DNA from: Solirubrobacterales bacterium
GTDB taxonomy: Bacteria > Actinomycetota > Thermoleophilia > Solirubrobacterales > 70-9
Assembly (NCBI GenBank): GCA_030152805.1
Contig: JASLIG010000082.1
Span: forward strand, 1-64,000
DNA: 64,000 nt
Direction: 5' to 3'
Below, in pieces: positions 1 through 8,190 of the stretch (the stretch's first letter is position 1; each line of letters starts with the position of its first letter). A program made the position numbers and the translations under genes. Below the pieces are notes generated by a model. That model was not told the DNA's origin. It saw nothing but the letters and a program-made list of their open reading frames with translations, and did no database searches.

Positions 1-1
1 C

Positions 2-205
2 CCGGCGGTCGGCCTCGGCACCGCCCTCGCCCGCCGCCTCAGCTTCGCCTCGCCGAAGCTCGAGTGGGCGATCGCGGCCGACACGCCGGTCCTGATGGAC
101 AGCGCCAAGGCACGCCGCGAGCTCGGCTGGCGCCCCGCGCACGGGGCCGGGCAGACGCTGCGCGAAACGGTCGCCGGCGCACGCGGGAAGGGCCTGTTCG
201 ACTGA
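2..205 (+). CDS. NAD-dependent epimerase/dehydratase, C-terminal fragment
   Basis: The window opens inside this gene; only the last 67 codons are present. The tail reads as the end of an extended SDR sugar epimerase/dehydratase: 'DSAKARRELGWRP' followed by 'TLRETV' is the usual closing pattern, where a conserved Asp/Lys segment leads into the LGW-P motif and a final helix. The Rossmann motif and the YxxxK catalytic pair lie outside the window, so the substrate cannot be judged. Sitting next to a polysaccharide island, a nucleotide-sugar role is the natural guess. Confidence 0.7.
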   Translation, partial: PAVGLGTALARRLSFASPKLEWAIAADTPVLMDSAKARRELGWRPAHGAGQTLRETVAGARGKGLFD

Positions 206-274
206 AACATCGCCAGGGGTGCGAAATTCGGGTAATAATGAACCCGCGAGTTAACTGGCGGATCGGCTGGGTAG

Positions 275-709
275 ATGATCGTCATGCGGGTTACGGCGGA
301 GGGAGTGGGGTTGATGCGGAAAGAGGGTGCGACGAGGCGCCACGTCTCGCTGGCTCTCAGCGAGCTCGCCGTCGAGGCGCTGACCGAGAAGGGAGCCGAA
401 GCCACCGAGGGGACGAGGCTGGAAGGCGCCTTGCGCTACTACCTCAGCGACAAGGGCACCGAGCGGGCCGCCTGGCCGTTTCCCGGTTTCCTGCGCGGCA
501 GCGAGACCCGGGAAGAGGTGCGAATCGAGATCGACGTCGTCGAGTCCGTTTGGGAGGACTTCGACGAAGAGGCCGCCGGCCAGGGGGTGACGGTGGACCA
601 GCTCGCCGAACACGCGGTCTTCTACTTCGCGGCCGAGGTCGACGCCGGACAGGCCACCAAGCGGATCCTCGCCGACTTCGAGGGCGGGGCCGACCCCGAC
701 GGGAACTAG
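275..709 (+). CDS. Small acidic protein of unknown function, paralogue of the gene at 1648
   Basis: I do not recognise a named family. The 144-residue protein has an N-terminal part ('RRHVSLALSELAVEAL') that resembles short regulators of the ribbon-helix-helix kind, then an acidic half ending 'LAEHAVFYFAAEVDAG'. The second half aligns with the product at 1648-1977 ('LATHAVLVYLAELD'), so the two are probably paralogues flanking the sigma factor gene. An in-frame ATG at 314 follows a G-rich stretch and is an alternative start. The stop codon overlaps that of the convergent sigma factor gene within a shared CTAG at 706-709. A link to the sigma factor, for example as a regulator, is inference from position only. 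Confidence 0.6.
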   Translation: MIVMRVTAEGVGLMRKEGATRRHVSLALSELAVEALTEKGAEATEGTRLEGALRYYLSDKGTERAAWPFPGFLRGSETREEVRIEIDVVESVWEDFDEEAAGQGVTVDQLAEHAVFYFAAEVDAGQATKRILADFEGGADPDGN

Positions 710-1284
710 TTTCCCGGCGGGGCGGCGACGACCGGTGCGGCTCCGAGCTCGGTCAGATTGGCGCGCAGGCTGCGGCGCCCCCGATGGTGAAGACCGTGGA
801 CCGAGCTCTCGCTCTTGTCCAGGGTGTCGGCGATCTCGACCGGCGTGAGGCCGACGATGTGCCGCAGGACAAGCACCTCGCGCTGATCCTCCGGCAGGTC
901 TTCTAGTGCCTGCCGCAGCGCGCGTCCGCGATCGACGGCGGTCTGGGCCGCTCCGGTGTCGGTCAGCCTCACTTCTTCGCTGGGGACTGCGCGCTTCGCC
1001 CTCAGGTGGTCGAGTGCGGCGTTGCGGGCCACGCGCAGGATCCACGCGTCGAAAGGCACGGCGCGCTCTTCGTACTTGACGATCGCGGTCATCAGCTTGG
1101 CGAAGACGTTCTGGGTGATGTCTTCGGCCTCGTGATGGTCACGGACCAGCCCGGTTATGTAGCGGAGTACGTCATCCGCATAACGGACGTAGAGGTAATG
1201 AAGCCCTTCGGAGTCGCCGGCCTTGGCACGAGTCACAGCTTCCCGGGTCAGGACGCTGGCCCCGTGGCTCAATGCGCTGCTCAT
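706..1284 (-). CDS. ECF-family RNA polymerase sigma factor
   Basis: The protein has 192 residues, the usual size of an extracytoplasmic-function sigma factor. Region 2 is visible near residues 25-95 ('LYVRYADDVLRYITGLV', then 'AEDITQNVFAKLM' and 'FDAWILRVARNAALDHLRA'). Region 4 lies near residues 125-175 ('LPEDQREVLVLRHIVGLTP', then a helix-turn-helix 'VEIADTLDKSESSVHGL'). It would redirect RNA polymerase to a private promoter set. No classical membrane anti-sigma factor is adjacent; instead two related small soluble proteins flank it. The gene runs divergently from 1648 and convergently to 275. A hairpin (GCGTGC/GCACGC, 1297-1313) lies just upstream of the ATG. Confidence 0.92.
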   Translation of the reverse strand: MSSALSHGASVLTREAVTRAKAGDSEGLHYLYVRYADDVLRYITGLVRDHHEAEDITQNVFAKLMTAIVKYEERAVPFDAWILRVARNAALDHLRAKRAVPSEEVRLTDTGAAQTAVDRGRALRQALEDLPEDQREVLVLRHIVGLTPVEIADTLDKSESSVHGLHHRGRRSLRANLTELGAAPVVAAPPGN

Positions 1285-1647
1285 TGGTGTTCTCCCGCGT
1301 GCTCACCGCACGCAATTGCAACTGGTTTTTCAAGCCCTCCGCTTTCCTGGGGAAGGCGAGATGGGTCTCCGTATGTGACAAAGGTTTCAAATCAAAAAGG
1401 ACCGAATTTGGAGGAATAACTCCGAGCCCTAATTCCGGAAGGAGCGGGCAAGTTCCGGAAAAGCTGATCATCGCGGCGGCCAAATGTCAAAGACAAAGTT
1501 CGACTATTAGGAACGCCGGGCATGAGTTTCCTGCAAACCAAAAGCTTTTAAACAAACGTCCAGTCGCAGTTGACAAGGCTGAAGTAAGGAGGAACTGCTC
1601 CCGGTCGCGCAAATGTTGCCTACCCCAGATCAGTTCCTTGGGTAGAA
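1285..1647. other. AT-richer divergent intergenic region with a hairpin and an orphan Shine-Dalgarno
   Basis: These 363 bases separate the sigma factor gene (leftward) from its neighbour at 1648 (rightward) and are clearly less GC-rich than the surroundings. A 6-bp stem with a 5-nt loop lies at 1297-1313. A perfect AAGGAGG at 1586-1592 has no properly spaced start codon of the downstream gene; an 11-codon frame (ATG at 1613, TAG at 1643-1645) ends two bases before the ATG at 1648. Two promoters are expected here, but I could not fix -35/-10 pairs with confidence. Confidence 0.45.
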
Positions 1648-1977
1648 ATGGTTAACGTGGAACTCGGCAAACTCTCGTGTAATGGTCTCGAAGGTCATTT
1701 CGGGACCGACCTTACGGTGGGTGCGAGGAAGGCGCTGCTGCATTACGCCTACAGGCTGAAAGCCGGGCGCAAGCCGATTGCCTCGCCTCGCTTTCTCACA
1801 CCCACCTCAGAGGTCGAGGCGAGGTTCGAGCTCACCTTCGATCGCGAGACGGAGGCGCTTTTGTCACAGGAGGCGAACCGCCTGCGGATCAGCACGACCA
1901 AGCTGGCCACCCACGCGGTCCTCGTCTACCTCGCCGAGCTCGACTTCCTCGGCGTCGTTCCCCGCCAGGCCCACTGA
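1648..1977 (+). CDS. Small protein of unknown function, paralogue of the gene at 275
   Basis: This 109-residue protein has no family I can name. Its C-terminal half ('STTKLATHAVLVYLAELD') matches the same region of the protein encoded at 275-709, and both contain an aromatic 'AL-YY/HYAY' segment about 35-50 residues earlier. The pair brackets the ECF sigma factor gene. The ATG at 1648 is the only plausible start in frame, since a stop (TAA) lies upstream with no other start between, yet no Shine-Dalgarno sits directly before it. A regulatory role with the sigma factor is possible but unproven. Confidence 0.6.
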   Translation: MVNVELGKLSCNGLEGHFGTDLTVGARKALLHYAYRLKAGRKPIASPRFLTPTSEVEARFELTFDRETEALLSQEANRLRISTTKLATHAVLVYLAELDFLGVVPRQAH

Positions 1978-1993
1978 GGGCCGGCGAGGCGGG

Positions 1994-3079
1994 CTAGTCC
2001 CGGCTGGGGACGGGTGCCGGGAGGTCGCTGCCGGCCGCGCTCATCGTCTCGGCGACGGAGCGGACCGCGACCGGCTTGCCGCGGTTCTGCAGCGACTCCT
2101 CGAGCGCCTCGAGACAGAGCACGATCTCCAGCCCGAGGTGGGAGTTGGAGACCGGGGTGCTGCCCTCGCGGATTGCCTTCGCGAAGTCCATCAGCTCCTG
2201 GCTCAGCGGCTCCGAGGCCTGGACCCGGGGCGCGACCATGTCGCCGGTGCGGTAGGTGAGGCGGTACTCGCCGAAGTTGGCAGGTGGCTCGGCGAAGTCG
2301 AGGCCGCGGTCGTAGATCCGGACCGAATCGTCGGCTGCGGTGTCTTCGTACTGGACCATGCGGCGGCTGCCGACGACGACCATCTGGCGCATCTTTCGCG
2401 GCGCCAGCCAGGAGAGCTGGACGTTGGCCTGGGTGCCGCCCTCGAAGCGCAGGGTCAGGAACGCGGTCTCGTGGACCCCATCCTGGAAGACGCTGCGACC
2501 CGTCGCCGAGACCTCGACCAGAGGACGGTCGAGCCAGTGGAGGAGGATCGAGAGGTCGTGCGGGGCGAGGTCGAGGACGACTCCGTCCTGCTGGTACAGG
2601 CCGAGGTTCATCCGCGAGGAGGTGATGAAGTAGATCTCTCCCAGTTCGTCGGTCTGGATCAGCTCGCGGACGGCGTTGACCGAGGGGCTGTAGACGAAGG
2701 TGTGGCCGGGCATCATCACCAGGCCGAGCTCGTCGGCGAGGGCGATCAGCGTCGCGGCCTCCGCCGCGGTGCGGGCGAGGGGCTTCTCGACGAGGACGTG
2801 CTTGCCGGCCTCCAACGCCCGGCGCACGAGGTTGTAGTGGGTGTGCGGCGGGGTGGCGATCGCCACCGCCTCGATCCGCGGGTCGGCGAGCGCGGCGTCG
2901 AGGTCGGGCTCGATCCAGATCCCGGGATGGCGCCGGCGGAAGTCTTCGGAGCGGCCTTCGTCGAGCTCGCAGAGGCCCATCAGGCGGAACTCGGGCCGCT
3001 CGACGACGTTGCGGACGATGTTCGGGCCCCAGTAGCCGTAGCCGACGACCAAGGTCCCGATTGCTCCTGCTGGATTCAC
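1994..3079 (-). CDS. Gfo/Idh/MocA-family sugar dehydrogenase (WbpB/WlbA-like)
   Basis: The 361-residue protein carries the N-terminal NAD(P)-binding fold ('TLVVGYGYWGPNIVRNVV') and the family motif 'VLVEKPLARTAAEA', followed by the usual alpha/beta substrate domain ('GHTFVYSPSVNAVRELI', 'LAPHDLSILLHWLDRP'). Enzymes of this type oxidise nucleotide sugars; in the WbpB/WlbA branch they make a 3-keto-uronate that an aminotransferase then aminates. I chose the GTG at 3079: GGGAG sits just upstream, and the start overlaps the stop of the sugar transferase gene as GTGA, so the two are translationally coupled. The exact substrate is not readable from sequence. Confidence 0.85.
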   Translation of the reverse strand: MNPAGAIGTLVVGYGYWGPNIVRNVVERPEFRLMGLCELDEGRSEDFRRRHPGIWIEPDLDAALADPRIEAVAIATPPHTHYNLVRRALEAGKHVLVEKPLARTAAEAATLIALADELGLVMMPGHTFVYSPSVNAVRELIQTDELGEIYFITSSRMNLGLYQQDGVVLDLAPHDLSILLHWLDRPLVEVSATGRSVFQDGVHETAFLTLRFEGGTQANVQLSWLAPRKMRQMVVVGSRRMVQYEDTAADDSVRIYDRGLDFAEPPANFGEYRLTYRTGDMVAPRVQASEPLSQELMDFAKAIREGSTPVSNSHLGLEIVLCLEALEESLQNRGKPVAVRSVAETMSAAGSDLPAPVPSRD

Positions 3080-3768
3080 GCTGCTCCCTTTCGGCTGAGG
3101 ACTACCCATGGCGTTTTGAGAAGGATCGAGAGGTCGAGGCCGAGGTTGCGCCGCTTCGCGTACTCGATGTCGAGACGGACCATTTCCTCGTAGGTGCGTT
3201 CGCTGCGGCCGCTCACCTGCCAGTAGCCGGTCAGCCCGGGCTTGACGGCGAAGCGGGCGCGGTACCAGCTCGGGTACTCGCGCACCTCGTAGGGGATCGC
3301 GGGACGCGGCCCGACCAGGGTCATCTCGCCGCGAACGACGTTGAAGAGCTGCGGCAGCTCGTCGAGGCTCCAGCGCCTGATCCAGCGCCCGACCGGGGTG
3401 ATCCGATCGTCGACGGCAAGCTTGTAGAGGTTCTCGCGCCCGCCGCCGTTGGAGTTGGAGCCCTCGCCCTTGATCAGCGCGGTCACGTACTCCCGGTGGC
3501 CGCGGGGATCGGCGTCGACCCGCATGCTGCGGAACTTGAACAGGGTGAACTCGCGTTCCATGAAGCCGACCCGCCGCTGGCGGAAGAAGGCCGGCCCGCG
3601 GCTGTCGAGCCGGACCGCGAGGGTGACGGCGATCAGGATCGGGCTGAGGAGGACGATCAGCGCCACCGAGAAGACGAGGTCGAAGAGGCGCCGCAGCGTC
3701 GGGCCCGGATGCCGTCGCGCGACGATGCGGGTGAGCGCATTCCTGCGGGTCAGTTCGTGGGCCTCCAT
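3076..3768 (-). CDS. Initiating sugar-1-phosphate transferase (polyprenyl-phosphate glycosylphosphotransferase)
   Basis: This enzyme family moves a sugar-1-phosphate from a UDP-sugar to undecaprenyl phosphate, the first membrane step of polysaccharide repeat-unit assembly. The 230-residue length fits the catalytic-core form without the extra N-terminal membrane region of WbaP. One hydrophobic helix follows the 'RRLFDLVFS' segment; then come 'FFRQRRVGFMEREFTLFKF', 'RWSLDELPQLFNVVRGEM' and 'LVGPRPA', with 'KPGLTGYWQVSGRS' near the C-terminus. All are signatures of the bacterial sugar transferase domain. The ATG at 3768 was chosen; a TTG at 3780 is in frame. Its gene is followed by, and coupled to, the Gfo/Idh dehydrogenase gene. 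Confidence 0.92.
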   Translation of the reverse strand: MEAHELTRRNALTRIVARRHPGPTLRRLFDLVFSVALIVLLSPILIAVTLAVRLDSRGPAFFRQRRVGFMEREFTLFKFRSMRVDADPRGHREYVTALIKGEGSNSNGGGRENLYKLAVDDRITPVGRWIRRWSLDELPQLFNVVRGEMTLVGPRPAIPYEVREYPSWYRARFAVKPGLTGYWQVSGRSERTYEEMVRLDIEYAKRRNLGLDLSILLKTPWVVLSRKGAA

Positions 3769-3860
3769 CGCTAAAGACAACGGTCCCGAGCCGGGAACAC
3801 TTGCGCCAATTTTTTTTCGGACCGGCGAAAAGAGACGACCCGCTCGTGCGTTGTTTCCCC

Positions 3861-4925
3861 ATGGCAGCCCGGCTCGTTTCCGTGATCGGCTCCCGCCCCG
3901 AGATAGTGCAGGCGGCGCCGCTTTCGCTCGCCTACACGAGCTGCGTCGAGGAGATCCTGGTCCACACCGGCCAGCACTACGACCCGGGGATGTCCGACCT
4001 GCAGATCGCCGACCTGCGCCTGCCGCTTCCCGAGTTCAACCTCGGGGTCGGCTCGCTGCCGCCCGAGGAGGCGGTTGCCGTGGCCGAAGAGCGGATCGGG
4101 CGGGTGATCGCAACCCGCGAGCCGGACGCCGTTCTGGTCCGCGGCGACACCAACGCGACGATCGCCGGCGCCCGGGCCGCGGTCGCCGCGGGGGTGCCGC
4201 TGATCCACGTCGAGGCCGGCCTGCGCAGCTACCGGCAGGACATGCCGGAGGAGGCCAACCGGATCGAGACCGACCAGCTCTCCGACCTTCTCTTCGCTCC
4301 CTGCGAGCACGCCCGCGACGTCCTCCTCGACGAGGGGGTCAAGGGGGCCGTGCACGTCACCGGCGACGTCCTCGCCGACGTCCTGCTGGCGACCCGCTCC
4401 CGCCTGCCCGAGCGGGGCGAGGAGGGCGAGTACGTCCTCGCCACCGCCCATCGCAACTACAACACCGACTCGCCCGAGCGCCTTGCCGCCGTGCTCGCCT
4501 GCCTCGGGGCCGCCGAGCGCCGGGTGATCTTCCCCCTGCACCCGCGGACGCGCAAGAGCATCGAGGCCTGGAACCTCGAGGTGCCCGCCAACGTCGAGGT
4601 GCGCGACCCGCTCACCTACACCGAGATGCTCGTCCTCGAGCGCGGCGCGCTGGCGATCGCGACCGATTCCGGCGGGGTCCAGCGCGAGGCCTACCTCTGG
4701 GGGGTGCCGTGCATCACCATGCGCGAGGAGACCGAGTGGATCGAGACCGTCTCGACCGGCTGGAACACGCTGGTCGGCGTCGATGCCGACGAGTTCTGCG
4801 ACGCCCTCGCGAAGCCGCGGCCGGAGGCCCGGCCGCCGATCTTCGGCGACGGGCACGCGGCCGAGCGGATCGCGGCGATCACCGTCGCCCACCTCGAACG
4901 CTCGATGGAGGGCTCCCTTGTCTGA
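3861..4925 (+). CDS. UDP-N-acetylglucosamine 2-epimerase (WecB/WbpI type)
   Basis: The product is a 354-residue non-hydrolysing 2-epimerase, converting a UDP-GlcNAc-type sugar to its manno form. The family signatures are in place: 'VIGSRPEIVQAAPL' at the start, 'HTGQHYDPGMSD', 'VRGDTNATIAGA', 'HVEAGLRSYRQDMPEE', 'TAHRNYNT' and the nucleotide-binding 'ATDSGGVQREAYLWGVPC'. The first in-frame ATG giving the family N-terminus is at 3861. It heads a run of tightly overlapping genes (4918, 5970, 6806, 8191 onward). With the dehydrogenases, aminotransferases and acetyltransferase in the island, a WbpI-like role on a diacetamido-uronate is possible; plain UDP-ManNAc synthesis is the alternative. Confidence 0.9.
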   Translation: MAARLVSVIGSRPEIVQAAPLSLAYTSCVEEILVHTGQHYDPGMSDLQIADLRLPLPEFNLGVGSLPPEEAVAVAEERIGRVIATREPDAVLVRGDTNATIAGARAAVAAGVPLIHVEAGLRSYRQDMPEEANRIETDQLSDLLFAPCEHARDVLLDEGVKGAVHVTGDVLADVLLATRSRLPERGEEGEYVLATAHRNYNTDSPERLAAVLACLGAAERRVIFPLHPRTRKSIEAWNLEVPANVEVRDPLTYTEMLVLERGALAIATDSGGVQREAYLWGVPCITMREETEWIETVSTGWNTLVGVDADEFCDALAKPRPEARPPIFGDGHAAERIAAITVAHLERSMEGSLV

Positions 4926-5973
4926 ACGACTGCGAGTCGGGGTCGTCGGCTGCGGGCGGATGGGAGGCTTCCACGTCCGCAACTACGCCCAGATCGACTG
5001 CGCCGAGCTCGTCGCCGTGGCCGACCCCTCGGCCGACGCCCGCAGCCGGGCGCTGGCCGGCTCCCGGGCCCTCGAGTTCTCGGACTGGCGCGATCTGCTC
5101 GAAGACGCCGACGACCTCGACGCGGTCTCGATCTCCTGCCCTTCCGAGCACCACGCCGAGATCGCCATCGAGGCCCTCGCCGCCGGCCTTCACGTCCTGG
5201 TCGAGAAGCCGATCGCAACCACCCTTCCCGACGCGCTGCGGATGCGCGGCGCCGCGATCGAGGCCGACCGCAAGCTGATGGTGGGGCACGTCGAGCGCTT
5301 CAACCCGGCGGTCGAGAAGCTGCGCGAGCTGGTCGCCGACGGGCGCCTGGGCCGGGTCTACCGGGCCCACACCACCCGGGTCGGGCCGCTGCCGACCCGC
5401 ATCCAGGACACCGGCGTGGCGATCGACCTCGCCACCCACGACCTCGACGTGATGCAGCACGTGCTCGACCGCTCGATCGGCGAGATCTACGCCGACGGCG
5501 GCCGCTTCCTGCACGGCTCCCAGGAGGACCTGCTGACCTGCCTGGTGCGCTTCGGACCCGAGGAGGGGGGCGACACGCTCGGCCTGCTCGACGTCAACTG
5601 GCTGACGCCGGAGAAGAAGCGGGAGATCGTCCTGATCGGCGAGAACGGCCTGCTGCGCGCCAGCTACATCACCCAGGACGTCTGGTTCGTCGAGTCGCCC
5701 AGCGCGCCGCTGCACTGGGACGGCCTCTCGATGCTGCGCGGCGACGGCGAGGGGGCGGCCGTGCGGTTCTCGCTGGCCAAGAGCGAGCCTCTGCAGGCCG
5801 AGCTCGAAGCCTTCTGTCGCTGCGTGCTCGACGACACTCCCGAGCCGGTCAGCGCCCACGACGGCGTCAAGGCCCTTGCCGCGGCGCTGGCGATGCGCGA
5901 GTCGGCCGCCGTGCGGCGGCCGGTCGAGCTGCTCGATATCCCCACCCCGCGGCCCCTGGAGGTATTGGCGTGA
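4918..5973 (+). CDS. Gfo/Idh/MocA-family oxidoreductase
   Basis: This is a second NAD(P)-dependent sugar dehydrogenase of the Gfo/Idh/MocA family, 351 residues. It shows the dinucleotide fold 'VGVVGCGRMGGFHVRNYAQ', the EKP motif ('VLVEKPIATTLPDAL') and 'GHVERFNPAVEKLRELV'. The TTG at 4918 is the likely start: GGAGG lies at the right distance before it and it overlaps the epimerase stop by 8 bp. Its stop overlaps the next gene's GTG. Being fused in expression to a UDP-GlcNAc 2-epimerase gene, it may act on the same UDP-HexNAc or uronate pool; whether this one or the gene at 1994 is the true WbpB counterpart is open. Confidence 0.85.
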   Translation: MSERLRVGVVGCGRMGGFHVRNYAQIDCAELVAVADPSADARSRALAGSRALEFSDWRDLLEDADDLDAVSISCPSEHHAEIAIEALAAGLHVLVEKPIATTLPDALRMRGAAIEADRKLMVGHVERFNPAVEKLRELVADGRLGRVYRAHTTRVGPLPTRIQDTGVAIDLATHDLDVMQHVLDRSIGEIYADGGRFLHGSQEDLLTCLVRFGPEEGGDTLGLLDVNWLTPEKKREIVLIGENGLLRASYITQDVWFVESPSAPLHWDGLSMLRGDGEGAAVRFSLAKSEPLQAELEAFCRCVLDDTPEPVSAHDGVKALAAALAMRESAAVRRPVELLDIPTPRPLEVLA

Positions 5974-6809
5974 TCCGCTTCGTCATCCCGGCCTACAACG
6001 AGGCCGAAAACATCCCCCGCCTGCTAGCCGACCTGGCGCCGGTGGCGCGTGAGCTCGGCGCCCGCGTGATCGTCGTAGACGACGGCTCCACCGACGGCAC
6101 CGCCGAGGTCATTCGCGAGCACTCCCGCGACATGCACCTGGCGATCGTCACCCACACGGTCAACCGCGGTCTCGGCACCGCGATCAACACCGGCCTGCGG
6201 GCGGCGTTGGGCGAGTCCTCGGACGGCGACGCGATCGTCACGCTCGAGGCCGACACGACCTCGGACCTCTCCGACCTGCCGAGGATGATCGAGCTCTTCG
6301 AACAGGGCACCGACGTGGTGCTCGCCTCGGTCTACGCGCCCGGCGGCAAGATCCTCGGCGTCGCCGGCTGGCGCCTGCTGGCGAGCAAGTCGGTCTCCAA
6401 CACCTTCCGCTATCTCGGCGGGCTGCGGGAGATGCACACGCTCTCCTCGCTCTACCGGGTCTACCGCGCCGGCACGCTGCGCCGCGCCGCCGACACCTAC
6501 GGCTACCTGCTCGTGCGCGAGCCGGGCTTCGCCGCCAACGTCGAGCTACTGCTGAAGCTCTACAACGCCGGCGCCAGCGTCGCCGAGGTGCCCACCGTGA
6601 ACGATTGGTCGACCCGCAAGGGCGAATCGAAGATGCAGCTGAAGCCGACCGTGCTGGCCTACCTGCGGGTGATGGCGGCACACATGGTCGGTCGCATCCA
6701 GCCGCCGCCCGTCTCGCCGCTGGCCGAGGCCACGGCGCCGTTGCCGGTGGCGGAGCAGAACAGCCCGGCGCCGCAGGCGGATCGCCAGCCGGTCGCCCAA
6801 GCGGGATGA
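5970..6809 (+). CDS. Family 2 glycosyltransferase, dolichol-phosphate-mannose-synthase-like
   Basis: The 279-residue protein begins with the GT-A nucleotide-sugar fold: 'VIPAYNEAENIPRLLADL', the 'VVDDGSTDGTAEVI' motif and a DxD-like 'LEADTTSD'. The layout matches DPM1-type enzymes, which load a sugar onto a polyprenyl phosphate on the cytoplasmic face. There is no C-terminal membrane pair; instead a Pro/Ala-rich tail of about 35 residues ends the protein. Start is the GTG at 5970 inside a GTGA overlap with the preceding dehydrogenase gene. It might supply a lipid-linked sugar to the membrane enzymes encoded further along. Confidence 0.85.
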   Translation: MIRFVIPAYNEAENIPRLLADLAPVARELGARVIVVDDGSTDGTAEVIREHSRDMHLAIVTHTVNRGLGTAINTGLRAALGESSDGDAIVTLEADTTSDLSDLPRMIELFEQGTDVVLASVYAPGGKILGVAGWRLLASKSVSNTFRYLGGLREMHTLSSLYRVYRAGTLRRAADTYGYLLVREPGFAANVELLLKLYNAGASVAEVPTVNDWSTRKGESKMQLKPTVLAYLRVMAAHMVGRIQPPPVSPLAEATAPLPVAEQNSPAPQADRQPVAQAG

Positions 6810-8185
6810 GCCACACACCGGCCAGGGTCGGCATCGTCGGGGGCGGCATCCTCGGCGTTTCCCTTGCCCTGCGCCTGGCCCAGGTCGGCGCCAGGGTCAC
6901 GGTGATCGAGCGCGGCGACAGTCTCGGCGGTCTGGCTGGGACCTTCGACTTCAACGGCCACGAGGTCGATCGCTTCTACCACGTGATCACGCCCTCGGAC
7001 ACGCGGATGATCGCAATGGCCGAGGAGCTCGGCCTCGGGGATCAGCTGCGCTTCACGCCGGTCGGCGCCGGCTTCTACGCCGACGGCAAGATGCATGACT
7101 TCAACGGCATCGCCGACCTCCTGCGCTTCAGCCCACTGAGCCCGGTGGCCCGCCTGCGGCTGGGCTGGTTCGTGGCTCAGTGCCAGCTGCGCAGCTCCTA
7201 CGAGCAGCTCGAGCAGATTCCACTCGAAACCTGGCTGCGCCGTCACTGCGGCAGGCAGGTGGTGGAGAGGATTTGGAAGCCGCTGCTCGATTCGCGCTTC
7301 GACGGCGACCCGTCGGGACTGCCCGCCACCTACCTCTGGGCGCGCACGCGACGGATGTCGGGCGCCCGACAGGGCAAGGGGCGTGGCGGCGAGGAAATGG
7401 GCCACATCGTCGGCGGCCACCAGCGCCTGATTGACGCGATGGTCTCGCGGGCGCGGGAGCTGGGCGTGGAGGCGCGCACCAACGCGCCGGTCGAGGGCCT
7501 GGCGATGGGCGAGGACGGCGCGGTGCGCGGCGTCGAGCTGGAGGGCGAGACGCTCGAGTTCGACCTGACGATTCCCACCCTGCAGCCGCCGGCGCTGCGC
7601 TTTCTCCTGCCCGAGCGCCACCAGGCGCTGCTCGGCGCCTACCCCCAGCGCTGGCTCGGCTGCGTCTGCACGATCATCAAGGTCCCGCGCTCGCTGCTGC
7701 CCTACTACGCCGTCAACATCACCGAGCCGACCCCGATCACCAGCGCCGTGGAGACCTCGCAGGTGCTCGGCACTGAGCACACCGACGGCCTGCACCTCGT
7801 CTACATCCCCAAGTACTGCGACCCCGGCGCGCCGGAGCAGAGCGAGGACGAGGAGTCCATATATCGTCGCTTCACCGACTACCTCGCCCGCCTCTCGCCC
7901 GGCTTCAGCCGCGATGAGGTGGTCGATTGGACCGTGCAGCGGGCCAAGCTGGTCGAGCCGGTGCACCAGGTCCAGGACGAGGCTACGCCGCGGGTGGCGC
8001 CGATCTGGCCGGGAGTCGACGGCCTGGCGCTCGCCTCCAACGCGCAGATCTATCCGTACCTGCTCAACGGCGACTCGGTGATGGGTTTCGCCGAAGAGGT
8101 TGCGGGCGAGGTGGAGAAACGACTCGACCTGCCTGGCACCGCCTCGAAGGGTGCGAGAAAAGGACTAGCCGGCTCGTTGTCTTAG
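6806..8185 (+). CDS. NAD(P)/FAD-dependent oxidoreductase of the amine-oxidase/UDP-galactopyranose-mutase-like superfamily
   Basis: The 459-residue flavoprotein opens with an FAD-binding Rossmann motif ('VGIVGGGILGVSLALRLAQ') and 'VIERGDSLGGLAGTF', the pattern shared by protoporphyrinogen-oxidase-like and UDP-galactopyranose-mutase-like enzymes. A C-terminal FAD-contact segment is visible near 'GVDGLALASNAQIYPYLLNG'. Such genes are common in polysaccharide clusters, where they are thought to alter a sugar or lipid carrier, but the reaction of this member is not known to me. ATG at 6806 overlaps the preceding stop as ATGA, so it belongs to the same operon as the glycosyltransferase. Confidence 0.8.
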   Translation: MSHTPARVGIVGGGILGVSLALRLAQVGARVTVIERGDSLGGLAGTFDFNGHEVDRFYHVITPSDTRMIAMAEELGLGDQLRFTPVGAGFYADGKMHDFNGIADLLRFSPLSPVARLRLGWFVAQCQLRSSYEQLEQIPLETWLRRHCGRQVVERIWKPLLDSRFDGDPSGLPATYLWARTRRMSGARQGKGRGGEEMGHIVGGHQRLIDAMVSRARELGVEARTNAPVEGLAMGEDGAVRGVELEGETLEFDLTIPTLQPPALRFLLPERHQALLGAYPQRWLGCVCTIIKVPRSLLPYYAVNITEPTPITSAVETSQVLGTEHTDGLHLVYIPKYCDPGAPEQSEDEESIYRRFTDYLARLSPGFSRDEVVDWTVQRAKLVEPVHQVQDEATPRVAPIWPGVDGLALASNAQIYPYLLNGDSVMGFAEEVAGEVEKRLDLPGTASKGARKGLAGSLS

Positions 8186-8190
8186 CGAGC

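Noticed and set aside
1570..1598. TTGACA at 1570-1575 as a promoter for the gene at 1648
   Set aside because: No acceptable -10 hexamer occurs 16-18 bases downstream, where an AAGGAGG and AACTGC lie instead.
3449..5278. Long plus-strand frame of about 609 codons over the sugar transferase and epimerase genes
   Set aside because: High-GC shadow; the three genes in other frames or strands have full family signatures.
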